Assembly (NCBI GenBank): GCA_025738555.1
Contig: JAOVFP010000007.1
Coordinates: 2,294,001-2,358,000 of the forward strand
From: Cyathus striatus
Lineage: Eukaryota > Basidiomycota > Agaricomycetes > Agaricales > Nidulariaceae
Length of the DNA: 64,000 nt
Direction: 5' to 3'
In this document: positions 1 to 11,200 of the stretch, in pieces
How the letters are laid out: the number at the start of each line of letters is the position of its first letter
Numbering within the stretch: the first letter of the stretch is position 1
Translations under genes and position numbers: made by a program
Notes under the pieces: generated by a model
Seen by the model: the letters and a program-made list of their open reading frames with translations, nothing else
What the model was told of the DNA's origin: nothing
Databases searched by the model: none

Positions 1-240
1 AAACACTCATCACCCAAAAAATCAACCCTCAAAATGCCCCTCTCAATTAGTCCCCTATCACCTGCACAACGTACTATCGCAACGCGAGTCAGCTCGCCCC
101 TCTCCCTACTCCCCAGAGCATCAGTGTAATACTCCCCCTGGCGTATTGGTTCTCGGAGCTCTTCGCATAAGCACAGAAGGAGATCAAATATGGTGATTCC
201 GCTCGGGGTTGAGGCTCGTATCGGTATGGACCAGGGTGAG
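1..240 (-). pseudogene. DUF6699-family gene, 3' fragment
   Basis: On the minus strand this encodes the C-terminal part of the Pro-rich basidiomycete family found throughout the window: GITISDLLL-like sequence, then a YYTDAL element, then RVDFLGDE next to the window edge. The family (recognised as DUF6699, function unknown) normally has a Pro/Ser/Trp-rich N-terminus and a compact C-terminal domain of about 130 residues. Only the domain part is here. The Pro-rich body is missing, because at about 240 the sequence passes directly into material that lies upstream of the plus-strand copy at 31 kb. It is truncated by the window start and by this deletion. Confidence 0.6.
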
Positions 241-249
241 GATCAGTAT

Positions 250-910
250 GAGTATCCCTACTATCGAGATGAAAAATATATGCACTGCTCATCCTTATCG
301 TATCGTATCCTATTTTCTGTTCGATAACGTATCAGATGAGTATCTTCTTGCGTATAGTAGCGTCGAGTCGCAGTGTTCGAGTCGTAGATATAGAGATCGT
401 GCCGTTCAGAGGAGAGAAAGAAGTCGCCTGCGAGCTCGAGATAATAAATAATAGTGTAAAGTCGATTGTTGCTGTTTGAATTTTGGTTTACGAGAGAAAT
501 AACCGGGTAGAATTGTAAATTCTGAAGAACTACAATGCTACACGACAACTATATAAACACCAGAGTCTGCAGTAATACTAAAAGAGAGTGATTTGGCTGA
601 GCAGCCATAGAACAAAAATACGTCAAGATCTTGTCAATGTGAGTCGAAGCGAAGCAGTAAAGGGTGACTATGTTTAGTAGAACTAGTCACCGAGAGCAAC
701 GAGAATGAGGAAATGTATAAGCTGTGCACGAGAAAGAAAAGGAAGGAAGATTCAGACGCAGCAGCCGTGTTAATGCAGCTGATACTCTGATACTCGCTGG
801 ATTAGAGCGGGTAAAGCCCGACTCGTTACAAGAACAGTGACGGGTACACGCTGTACAAGAATGACTCACATTGAGTTGCCATCGAAGCACATCGCCCTCT
901 TAGCATCTCA
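250..910 (-). repeat. Duplicated 5'-flank of a DUF6699 unit
   Basis: Read on the minus strand, this stretch matches about 30960-31250, which lies directly upstream of the plus-strand DUF6699 copy. Shared landmarks are the stretch reading GAGGGCGATGTGCTTCGATG and the segment around a TATCAGATACGTTATCGAA-like sequence. The 31-kb version is shorter, so one copy carries extra sequence or the other a deletion. No gene of its own is seen. At about 950-1060 a short plus-strand piece resembles the first DUF6699 exon and its intron (compare 31322-31420). Confidence 0.5.
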
Positions 911-1060
911 GCTTCTTTTCAGCGTTTCCACTAGGCATATGGGATCCGAAAACGGCAACAATTTCCTCCCTCCTCACGCTCAAGCGCTGTAAGTCCCTCC
1001 CTCCCCTTCCTTCCTTTCTCCCTTAATTATGCTCACACGATTCGCAGACCGTTCAAAGAA

Positions 1061-1480
1061 AAGCTTCATGAGGCTATTCTAAGAGTCACAAAGCATGATT
1101 AATGAGATCGTGAAATACGTTCAAGTTCCAGAATAAATATTAATTGCACCATCGAAGTATTAGTTATGACCCTACACATTACTTTGATTCATTGTAGTCT
1201 GATATGCTGGTGTTTTATACTAAGCATATTATCTTCAGAATCCTCGAGAATACGCCAGTAAGATTAAATTGATACAAGATATATTTGTTCTCCGTGAACC
1301 GAGTCACCCCTTCAATGCAAGTAAACTCAACAGAATCCTTTTACGCTATAATAAAGCAATACTATACAGAGCAAAAAGGTATAGATACGTCATACAATAC
1401 GCGCTCAGCAGCGTCCCACATTCAAGATCTCATAGAATATTCGTAAGTGTATATGCTGGTATATGGCAAAAAGATAATTT
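1061..1480. other. Intergenic, nothing recognised
   Basis: AT-rich sequence. The short open frame at 1269-1526 has no recognisable composition, motif or paralogue in the window, and is taken as chance. Confidence 0.4.
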
Positions 1481-1790
1481 TACGTCAAATTTCAATAATC
1501 ATACGGGGCGTACTACTGCCTCTTGAACACCAAATAGGGCAGAGGGTTATCGTAGAGTTACTACGCTATTACTAATATTTAAATACAGCCGCTCAACGAT
1601 AACGTTGAACATAAGTTGTGATGGTTAAAGATGGCATAAGAGAGACCTACCGATGCGCTTCACCGTCTTCTGGTCTGCGTGTTCAAATATCACGTGACAA
1701 TCGCAAACGCACAGACCACCTTTATCCATCATTCCAAACAACGATGAATCCACTACGCGAGACCTCACACAATCCTCTCCTCCCAGTCTT
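1480..1790 (-). repeat. Conserved 3'-flank of DUF6699 units
   Basis: This flank recurs at about 5000-5300, 34320-34640 and 61250-61520, always just downstream of a minus-strand DUF6699 copy. Landmarks are a stretch with TACTACTGC and TTGAACACCAAA (also at 34340), then a CACGTGA or ACGTGAC core and the run AAACGCACAGACCACC. It probably holds the 3' UTR and downstream region of the family gene, duplicated with it. Confidence 0.55.
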
Positions 1791-3110
1791 TAACTCCCTC
1801 CACCAACGTCCTCCCACAACCCACGAATACACACACTCCTCGCCCGAGAAATCGACCCTCAGCGCACCCCATCACCCCATCCAAGGAGCCTTCAATCCCC
1901 CAATCCCCCGCACGCCTTACATCATCGATTGACCTAACTCGTCCCTCTCTCTACTCCCTAACGTGTCCGTGTAGCATCCACTTTGCCGAATTGGTTCCTG
2001 GAGTTCCTCGTACAGAGATAGAAGCAGGTTGGATATGGTGATTCCGCTGGGGGTGCCGGCGTACACGGGGACGGACTACGGGGGTAAAGGATGAGGGTGA
2101 GGGAGTACAGTGTAGTGGAGCAAGAGGATGAGTTGGTAGAGTGTTATTTGAAGGATTTTTGAGGGTGGGGGGAGAAGGAGGTCATAAGATGCGCTGCAGT
2201 GGCCTTCTGCTTCTAGCTACGCGTTTCTTGTGCGTAGGAGATCACGAGATCTGAGACATTGAGCATAAGTGCGGAGAGGGAAGCGATAGCAGCCTCGGTG
2301 AAACGTACTCCTCCCTTCAGTCTTTCAGGCATTTCGCGAGATTGTCCTCGCTGAATGTGTTGGTGCCTCATGTCCGATTTTGACTCCGTGGTTCGCCCAT
2401 AGAATGGTACAGCTCTCTTCCTCCTCCACTTCCTCCTGAAGCATATTGAACCCAGAGCAACTCCTCTCTCTGACACCTTGGACTCTCTCCCAACCTTGCA
2501 CCTGCATACGCACTCGTAGGCCTAGCAAGCCTTCTCGGTGGAGGTATTGAGGCAAGCCAACTCGGCACGTGGGTCGAGTTCGAATATGACAGTTGGGGGG
2601 TGGGGGCGAGGGGGGGGCGTCCTGTACAGTGGGGCTCGTAGGCGTGTAGAGTGCCGATGGCCAGGAGGTTGGCGGATGGCCAGGAGGTTGGTGGATGCCA
2701 GGGTGAGGAGGGTGCTTGTCATGGACTATCGGGGGCGTTCCATGGGGAAGTGGGTGCTTCCAAGAGGAGTGTAGGCATATGAGCTGGGAGGGTGGCGCTA
2801 CCCCTACTGAGGGACCGAATGCAGGGTTGGACCAGCCTGATTGGGTGCCGTTGCCTGCGGGAGTTTCGCGTGGTCTAAAGCGTATGTGTGACTGAGGCTG
2901 TGGTTGAGGGAGTAAGACGGTGGAGTGGAAGAGGTGGTAGGGAAGAGGGAGATGGAAGGGGGGAGAAGGGAAGGAAGGAGGAACGGTGCTCGAGCTTGAG
3001 TGGGAGGATGATGTAATCGTTGTGCTGTCGGCCAGAGAGTGCAGCTAGGATTGTCTGTTGTACGACCAAATTCACATCAGTATAATTCGTAGGTGATATA
3101 AAAGTATGCA
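1790..3110 (-). pseudogene. DUF6699-family pseudogene (copy b)
   Basis: A full-length but frame-broken copy. Reading down the minus strand from about 3110, there is a Ser/Pro/Leu-rich 5' part, a Pro/Trp-rich region with a WPNPAFGPS-like element (about 2800-2860), an Arg/Ser region with SKSDMRHQH (about 2370), then the C-terminal domain with a terminal LRVDFSGEE motif (about 1840). No single frame spans it, and frameshifts and stops separate these blocks. The same order is seen at 61610-62950 and, on the plus strand, at 31322-32674. Its N-terminal half is duplicated at 59210-60050. Function of the family is unknown. Confidence 0.6.
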
Positions 3111-3480
3111 TTGTTCATATAAACATATCCGCAATAGCCCAAACCTATCTTTGAGCGCCTATCCTAGCAATCGAGTATTCCATGCATTCGAATAACTGTG
3201 CTGTCAAGTAGAATGGTAGTAAGTGGACAGGGAGAAAGTGACTTGAAAGGTAGTAAATCGCGGTGAGAACGACGGGCGAGGTCGGGAATTGCCGAACGCG
3301 TGACTTCCATCTCGGTCCAGGCCTGCTGGCACGAGGTCGCCTCCGCTTTTACTTAGGCTTTTGGCAACCACACGCATCTAAACTCTCTCATCGCTTTCAC
3401 TATCGCTCTATCACTGCCTCTTTTCTTCTCAGTGGTTCGTATGCATAGGTAAGCCCTATGGTAGTTGAAAGAGACACAAT
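3111..3480 (-). repeat. Conserved 5'-flank of DUF6699 units
   Basis: Upstream (on the minus strand) of copy b. Related sequence occurs at about 19500-19760, 37200-37440, 43560-43760, 60170-60370 and 63010-63300. Landmarks are GAGAACGACG, a GCGTGACTTC element near the centre and a pyrimidine-rich CTCTTTTCTTCTCAGTGGTTC end. It is probably the family promoter, carried along by duplication. Confidence 0.55.
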
Positions 3481-4120
3481 GTCGAATTTTGAGGCTGAGA
3501 TACACAAGCCTGCTCTGTGAATTTCAATTCACAATTCCTACCAACCGCATCCATCCTTTCTTCGTTCAGCTACCACCATCTTTCTATATCCCTTCCTCCC
3601 AAATACGCAACCATCCACACTCTAAATCTTCGGTTGCTGTTACCACGCCCTTGAAGCCGGCTTGAACTTGATACCACTTCCTCACATTGTCATTTTAGCT
3701 TCCTTAAAGATCATTGGATTTTTGAGGCAGGGGATTCGGTTGTTCCCCGAGTCCTTCATCAGACGAACGCACCGCGATTACTCCTACTTATCCAGCCCGT
3801 TAGCCTCCGACCTCAATCGTGCGTAGCTGTATTCCTTTTGTCCCCTTAACCATCACAGCCTTCCCACACCTCCCATGGTCCCGTTTATACTATGCTACGC
3901 ATTCGAATCGAACCCACACGTATTTTAAAGGTGTCTGGAGCGTGGGACAGAAGTTGCTAGGTGCTCTATCTCCAATGCTACCGTCCTATTTTATCTCATC
4001 GTCGCTTCCTCTTCCTGTCCCCACCTCGGCGTGACGTATCACTGATCTTCTGTTTCAGTGCTACAGACCTCCCAAATTGACATAGGATACGATTCAGAGG
4101 TGTCAGTGGCCCATATCATG
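3481..4120. other. Intergenic; segment absent from the 60-kb copy
   Basis: No gene seen. The duplicate at 60 kb runs directly from the equivalent of 3404 to that of 4125, so about 720 bp (3405-4124) is missing there. Because 3405-3480 is also present in other family copies, a deletion in the 60-kb copy is more likely than an insertion here. Confidence 0.5.
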
Positions 4121-5240
4121 CTCTTCGACACCTGCGATCACTTATCTTGCGACAAGATCGGGTGAGAGCACCAGTTCTCGAGCTCTAGCACATGGCTTTC
4201 ACTGGAATACGAAGTATCGCAGGTAGAAATGAATGTCGTTCGTTTTTTTCATGCTCTTCGAGTAAATGTATCCTTTCAGTTCATAATCAAGGGAGATGAT
4301 GGACACCAATCGTCAGCTTCGTTGTCGGAAGTGTCGGTTTTCTAGACTAGATAGTAACCGAAATGTGAACAAGTGCATTCGCTTCACCAGTTAAAGATCA
4401 CGAGTTAAAGATTCAGTAAATACAACATGTGTGACTCACTGCGCAAGGACACCCTATGCTCTTAAGCATACACTGAAACATACATAAGTGTATGTACGGT
4501 CGTAGTGGTCAGAAGACAAACGTACAAATAGTAAATTTTTCTTTTCTGGTCATTAATCTGATGCTCATGATGGTAAAGATGGACGCTCAGAAGCTTGGAT
4601 AGCATTAATATCATCGATCCTCGACGTGTGAACGAAACACAATTTCGAAGAGCCATGGGATACTCATATTCATAAGTCGCGTGCCCCGTGCCCCTCATGG
4701 GTGTAGAAGTTCGCTGGCATGATGCATCTTCCACGTGAAGATGTACAATAATAAAAATATTGTACTTGCTTTTCCTAACATAGCGGTATATGTGAAAGTT
4801 GAACTTATAATTAGTTCTTTAGCAGCGACAGTATGTATGTCAACCCCTGGGTTTAGACTCCAGAGGCAAGATCCGTCTTTGATTTAACAAGGAACAAGGA
4901 GATGGAGCAGAAGGATGTAGCAATAAAATAAAATACAGAACAAGAATACTATAAATACGAGATATGACATGTATACGGCAGCAACCACGTCCACATCATC
5001 TAGCCATAGCAAGTTGTGCAGAGTATGGCAGGAAAGTACGCTTGAATACAAAAATAGGGCGGTGGGAGTTATCCTAGTGTCCTAACGCGGTTTCTTACAT
5101 AAAAATACAGCGACAGTCTGCAGTTATAACGAATTGTAGAGAGCATGATCAGTTCAGAAGAAGAAAAGGTATAAAAGAGATGTACCGGTATCGATACGTT
5201 TAACCTTCAACTTCCTTCAACGAGAGACGTATTCGTATTT
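4120..5240 (+). repeat. Segmental duplication with 60376-61460, includes NLR-type promoter remnant
   Basis: Runs collinear with 60376-61460 at high similarity; both contain GCGTGCCCCGTGCCCCTCAT and the phrase TAATTAGTTCTTT. The part at about 4670-4900 is also similar to the sequences upstream of NLR1 (about 7960-8110) and NLR3 (about 22140-22290). Here no NLR gene follows: the promoter-like piece runs into the 3'-flank of a DUF6699 copy. It looks like a promoter left without its gene, or a chimeric junction copied twice. Confidence 0.55.
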
Positions 5241-5359
5241 GTATTACGTGACCTTCCAAACGCACAGACCACCGTCATCTACGCTCCCGACGACGATGAA
5301 TACATCTTCATGCCCGTGCCCTTTCCCCTCTCTGACGTTCTACAACGGAACAGCTTCAC

Positions 5360-6020
5360 CTCTTCCTCGTCTTCAACTCCCTTCCACCACGTCCCGCCGC
5401 AACCGCCGCAACCACCGCAACCCCCACAAGCACACATTCCTCACCCAAAAAATCGACCCTCAACACCCCACACCCAGGTAACCCCCTATCCCTTGCGCAC
5501 CTAACAGTCGCCGCTCTACTCAGAACTTCCCTCTCCCTCCCTCCCAACGCATCCGAGTAATGTTCACGCTGCTGAATTGGTTCTTGGAGCTCATTGTATA
5601 AGCATACGAGCAGATCGTGGATTATGATTCCGCCAGTGTGCTGAAGCGTACTGTGATTGGCATGGTAGGAGGGGTGCGTGAGGGAGAGGGATTGGAGAGC
5701 AGGTAGGAGTGCGAGTTGGTATAGTGTTATTTAGGTGGTCGAAGGGGGAGGGGGAGGTGTGGGTCGTATATGGTGCTGTGGTGGCCTTCTGCGTCCAAGT
5801 ATGTGGATATAGTGCGTTTTCGTGTGAAGCGTTTAAACGTGAGTAGAATCGAGGGATGAAGTGAGGGAGTTGGAGAAGAATTGCGAGAGGGAGAGACATG
5901 GGAGGGGAGGAGGGACGGAAGGAACATGTCGTGTGCTAGGGAATACTGCGAACAGAATATCTGTTGTGCGGACGCATCGGTATGGACGGTAGGGGGAGCA
6001 CACACTACTCATCGATACAT
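5360..6020 (-). pseudogene. DUF6699-family pseudogene, internally deleted (copy c)
   Basis: On the minus strand a 5' part (5880-6020, with QQIFCSQYS and a Ser/Pro-rich stretch) is joined directly to YLDAEGHHSTIYDPHLPLP (about 5730-5830) and then to the C-terminal domain, which ends in a VLRVDFLGEE motif at about 5440. The Pro/Trp-rich middle that spans about 600 bp in complete copies is gone. Frames change between the blocks, so it is not functional. The 3' flank at 5000-5300 is the standard family flank. Confidence 0.6.
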
Positions 6021-6239
6021 GTCCGCCTTCTATGTCACGAAAGTCGTAAAATCATTGCAATGTATTAAGGATTTATCATCAACACAATACGGTTGAAATA
6101 CCTTAGTTAAGATATTATGATAACACTACAATACTTCTTAAGGTACAGCCATTACGAAATGTCTCTTATTAGTGTGGGTCGCATTATTATTAATATTAAC
6201 CATTCTCTAATATTTTACTACAGTTAAAATACAAGTAAA
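6021..6239. other. Intergenic, nothing recognised
   Basis: AT-rich spacer between the DUF6699 copy and the dispersed repeat that follows. No motif or open frame of note. Confidence 0.4.
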
Positions 6240-7030
6240 ACATTGCCCAAATAATATAATATGTACCCCTTTATTTTTTAAGATCAGTGTGTTTATGATC
6301 CAGCTAACACCCAGCGAGAAAAACGTGGGAAAGTGTTCGACTCAATGCCTTAATGTGTGTGATAGGATTTAGTATTCATAATCCTAGGATACTGCGGTCA
6401 TGAGAACAATTGTGTGGGCTAAAGGAACGGTCCAGGAGAGTCGGGACTAAATTGTACCTGATTCCGGAACTTAGACCTGTCTTTGCCGAGAATACGCAAG
6501 ATCCGGTGTATGGCTGACTAATGTACTCGCCCAAAACATATAAAAGGGCAGAGGACTTGCTGCTTATCGCAGCTTCAAGAACACTTGGAGAGGGATCTAG
6601 CTAAGTCGTAAAATCTCCATAGGTAAGTTAAACTACCGGTAAGCATATTTGGTGACTGTTACTTACCCTGATTGTGCATCAGCGGTGAAGTGTGCGTAGT
6701 TAGACTTACATGCTGATCACTGAATGTAGTACACTAGAATTAGTAAAAACCATTATTTTGGAATTACCTACTCTTTCTGACCGGTTCCCTATAGAGAAAT
6801 AAGGAAGATATTTAATTTTACAAAAGGGGTTAAGTCTTTCTTGAAATCTATTGTAAGATTAGCTAGCTTTATAAAGCATTTAGAGAAAAGCGTATATTAC
6901 AATCCTTATTACCAAGTTTTACAATGCTTTGTGTGGTTTCGTCCTCGTTTATAAACATTACGGTATGACCTTTGCATTAAGGCATTTCAGAGCACCGTAA
7001 TGCCATGCAGGGCAAACTTAGTTTTCATGA
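6240..7030. repeat. Dispersed repeat, paralogue of 26230-27330
   Basis: Two blocks match the 26-27 kb region in the same order. The first has GCAAGATCCG, GGCTGACTAA and a CATAAAAG-like box (about 6490-6550 against 26800-26865). The second has GCATTAAGGCATT followed by AAACTTAGTTTTC-type sequence (about 6975-7028 against 27255-27320). The spacing is similar, so this is one repeat family about 0.8-1.1 kb long. No coding frame is visible. Its class is unknown; a non-autonomous transposon is possible. Confidence 0.45.
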
Positions 7031-7960
7031 CATAAGCAGCTATTTTAGAAGGACCCATGCGTGCGCATCACGCAGATGTTTCAACGTGAACTTCAGCATT
7101 TAACAGTACCACTAATCCGAGCAACCAACGAACAACCTAACCCAGTACCTGGATCCGATATTGCCGCTAGCGCTTCACGATAGTATCACCTAATAAGTAC
7201 TTATCCTACATATGCGAAACAGCGCACTGACAGTGATAAAGTCACACGCTTGGCAACGCCCGCGAGTCACGGTCCTGCCTCCGCCCTTCCTCCACTCCGT
7301 TACGTTCTGTTCGTCGTTCTCCCACCGCGATTTCCTTCCCCTCTGAAGTCTCTTTCACCCTCTGTACCCCCCAGCCCTACTAAATTTCTATCCGACAGCA
7401 AATAATGGACATGAAACTACCTATGTAGTCCTCCCAACATCGCTTCTTCACTCAGTACACAAATCAGGTTGACTTAAACGGCTGTGAAGTAGCGTACTTG
7501 TAACCTGTTATATGAGAGTATTGGCAATGTGATGAGTGCCAGCCGTGGCTGACAGTTGCTACCTAAGATCGTCTTTTGAAGGAATTGCACAGTCACTAGA
7601 GTAGGTTCTGCGGCAACGCCAACCAGAACAAGATTCGAATATCGATGTCATTGACAACAGCGCCATGGCCAACAGCAACGATGACCGGACGCCTGATAGC
7701 TTGTCAAGCGCGAAGCGTCGATGGAAGCGAGATGCGTAAGCCTAATGGACAACCTGGTACATTACTTGAACTGCAATTTCTAAGAGCTCACAGATCGAGA
7801 CGGTAATAGGTCAGAGATTGAGAAACTAACATGTATAAGGAGCCTTTCCACATTCGTACATTCATTTACATGGGTCCGCTCTACACATTACAACTTTTGT
7901 CCTGTTAATCTTTGACATGCGAACGAAACGCCATTGCGAAGAACGATGGGATCCGCGAAG
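7031..7960 (+). repeat. Duplicated flank, paralogue of 63200-64000
   Basis: Collinear with 63360-63900 and partly with 19850-20040 and 37510-37660. Landmarks are GAAACTACCTATGTAGTCCT, GTGAAGTAGCGTACTTGTA and a segment whose translation contains IDVIDNSAMANSNDDRTPDS (about 7640-7700). At 63 kb the same segment is an open frame of 119 codons; here the frame is broken. This piece sits between DUF6699 5' flanks and NLR promoters in each copy. Confidence 0.5.
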
Positions 7961-8209
7961 ATGAACAACTAATATAAAAATAGTTTGCTTGCTTTACCAA
8001 ACATAACGAGACGTAGCGTTGGATGTGAAAGTTTTACTTATAGTTAGCTGTGTGACAGCGACAGTGTGAATAATGCAACTACTAAAACCGGCGATAACGA
8101 TGGATGAATTAATCTTTATCAAGGAAATGTAGAACATTCGTGGATTCCCGAATCAGATTCGATAGATAGAGTTTGATTCTGTCGATGACTACATCACACA
8201 GAGGTTACA

Positions 8210-8216
8210 TATAAAG
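8210..8216 (+). promoter_or_regulatory. TATA box of NLR1
   Basis: TATAAAG, 51 bp before the proposed ATG at 8267. The same box with the following GATGCTCATTGATGCA-like stretch is conserved ahead of NLR2 (20209-20215) and NLR3 (22374-22380) at nearly the same distance. This supports a shared core promoter and the chosen starts. Confidence 0.6.
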
Positions 8217-8266
8217 ATAAGATGCTCATTGATGCACATTACAGTCTATTCCCTGTGTCTTTCAAC

Positions 8267-11200
8267 ATGGCCTCCGGAGTATTTCCATTCGCAAGCAACT
8301 TTGTACAAAATCAACCTATCATGATAGACCAACCCAATTATTATGTTAATTCTCAGGTAAACCTTATTTGAGAGTGTATTTGTGAACTGTGCTTGAAATA
8401 TTTACTGTTTCAGGTCAATGTAGCCGAAAGTGGGCGACTATCTCCTATTCAACAAACACCTCCATGCACAAGCCAAATGTTTACAGGACAAGAAAAATAT
8501 CTTGAAGTCATGAAGAAACATTTTAAGCCGGAGATTTCAAATGATGTAGCCAGAAAATATTTTCTTCTATATGGAATATGAAGAATTGGTAAAACCCAAA
8601 TCTGTCTAAAGTTTATAGATGACACAGAAGACTTGTAAGTGAACTTTAATTTACAATGATATAATATTAACTCTTGTACAGCTATGTTTACACATTTTGG
8701 ATTGATACCTCCTCAGAAGATACTGTGATACAAAGTCTTAGGGATATCTTCAAAATTTATCTTGTTTCTCAGAGATTGGAATTTTCTCCAGCTGTGGTGC
8801 TCAATTGGATATCTATTCAAAAGTGCAGGTGGTTAGTGGTCTTTGATAATGCTGATGGTCACCCCAAAAATGTGGAGAACTTTCTACCACCTAAGAATAA
8901 GGGAAATATATTGATCACAAGCAGAAATCATGAACTGAGAAAAATAACTACAGTTGAACACTCAATGGAGGTTACAGAAATGAGTGAAGATACTGCTGTA
9001 TGTCTACTATTAAAAGTTAGTGGGCTCTCTCAACAATTTGAAACATATGAAAATGTGGCCAAAGAAATAGTTTCAGAGCTTTATGGGCTTCCACTTGCTA
9101 TTGATCATGCAGGAGCATACATACAATCTGGTTGTGACATTACAGAGTTTAAGAGTGTTTACAAGAAGCACAGAGCAAAATTAATGAACAATAAAACATT
9201 TTGTGGTGCATCCAAGTATGATAAGACTGTTTATGGCACTTGGGAAATTTCATTTCAGAAAATAGACAAAATGTCACAAGATGTGACACAATATGACATA
9301 GCATGTGCAGCCAAATATGCAGTTAATATTATAAATATTTGTGCCTTTCTTCACCATGAAAACATTCCTCAAGTAATGTTTCAAAGAGCAGCTGAGAACT
9401 ACCATGTAACACTTGCTGGATATTCTGATGAAAGTAGATCTTCTTTGATTAGGAATATGAATAATGATTTGTTGAATTTGGATGATAATGGAGATTGGAA
9501 TCATCTGTTATTCACTGAAGCAATTGCAATGCTCTTATCATATTCATTAATAAAAGAACACATGGTCACAAAATGTTACAGCCTACACCCAGTAGTTCAG
9601 CATTGGTGTCAAGATAGACTATCAATTACTGAAAAAAAATTATGGATATTGAATACTGGTGGGATATTAGCAATGTCAATAAGATATGAGAATACATTTG
9701 AGGAATATGCATATAATCAAATGATTGCAGCTCATGTTATTAATATTCTCTCAAATGAAGAGGAATTATACAGCAATCAAGACTACATACTTCTATGGAA
9801 ATTAGCAACTGTATTGCATAAAATTGGCATATCTAAAATAGAATTGAATTTAAGAGAAAGAATATTTAAAATAACAAAAGAAATTTATACAGAAGAGCAT
9901 CCTGTCACCCTTAAGAGTATTATCAGTCTGGCAGGTGCATGTAAATCCCTTGGAAAATTGAAACAGGCAGAGGATTTGGGAGTGCTAGCACTAGAAATTG
10001 GAACACGAATACTGGGCAAGGAGCACCCTCATACACTCATGAGCATGGGTAATCTTGCATGTGCATACAGAGAGCTTGGAAAATGGAAAGAAGCAGAGGA
10101 GTTGGAAGTGCTAGCCCTAGAAATCAAAACCAGAGTACTGGGCAAGGAGCATTTTGACACTCTTATAAGTATGGCCAATCTTGCATGTACATATCAAAAC
10201 CTTGGAAAATGGAAAGAGGCAGAGAACTTAGAAGTGTTAGTTCTTGAAATAAGAATCAGAGTACTGGGCAAGGAGCATCCTTCCACAATTATGAGTATGG
10301 CCAACCTTGCAGGTACATATGAAAGGCTTGGAAAATTGAAAGAGGCAGAGAAATTAGCAGTGCCAGCCCTAGAAATTAGGACCAGAGTACTGGGAAAAGA
10401 GCATCCTGACACTCTTTATAGTATGTCCAATCTTGCATGCACATATAGATCCCTTGGAAAATTGAAAGAGGCAGAGGACTTAGAAGTGTTAGTCCTAGAA
10501 ATCAGAACTAGAGTTCTGGAAAAAGAGCATCCTGACACTCTTAGGAGCATGGCCAATCTTGCATGTACATATGAACACCTTGGAAAATGGAAAGAGGCAG
10601 AAGAATTGGAAGTGCTAGCCCTAAAAATCAGAACCAGAGTACTGGGCAAGGAGCATCCTTCCACCCTTATGAGTATGGCCAACCTTGCATGTACATATAA
10701 AAAGCTTGGAAGATGTAAAGAAGCAGAGGAGTTAGAAGTACTAGTCCTAGAAATCAGAACCAGAGTACTAGGAAAAGAGCACCCTGACACTGTTAACAGT
10801 ATGTTCAATCTTGCAAGTGCATATAGATTCCTTGGAAAATCAAAAGAAGCAATGGAATTGGAAGTGCTAGTCCTAGATATCAGAACCCAAGTGCTGGGCA
10901 AGGAGCATCCTGACACTCTTCACAGTATGGCCAACCTTGCATGTACATATCAAAAACTTGGAAATTTGAAAGAGGCACAGGAATTGGAAGTCTCAGCTCT
11001 AGAAATAAGAACTAGAGTATTAGGAAAAGAGCATCCTAACACCCTTATAAGCATGACTAATCTTGCATGTACATATAGATCCTTTGGAAAATTCAAAGAG
11101 GCAGAGAAATTGGAAGTGCTAGCTCTAGAAATCAGAACCAGAGTACTGGGCAATGAGCACCCTTCCACCCTTATAAGCATGGCCAATCTTGCATGTACAT

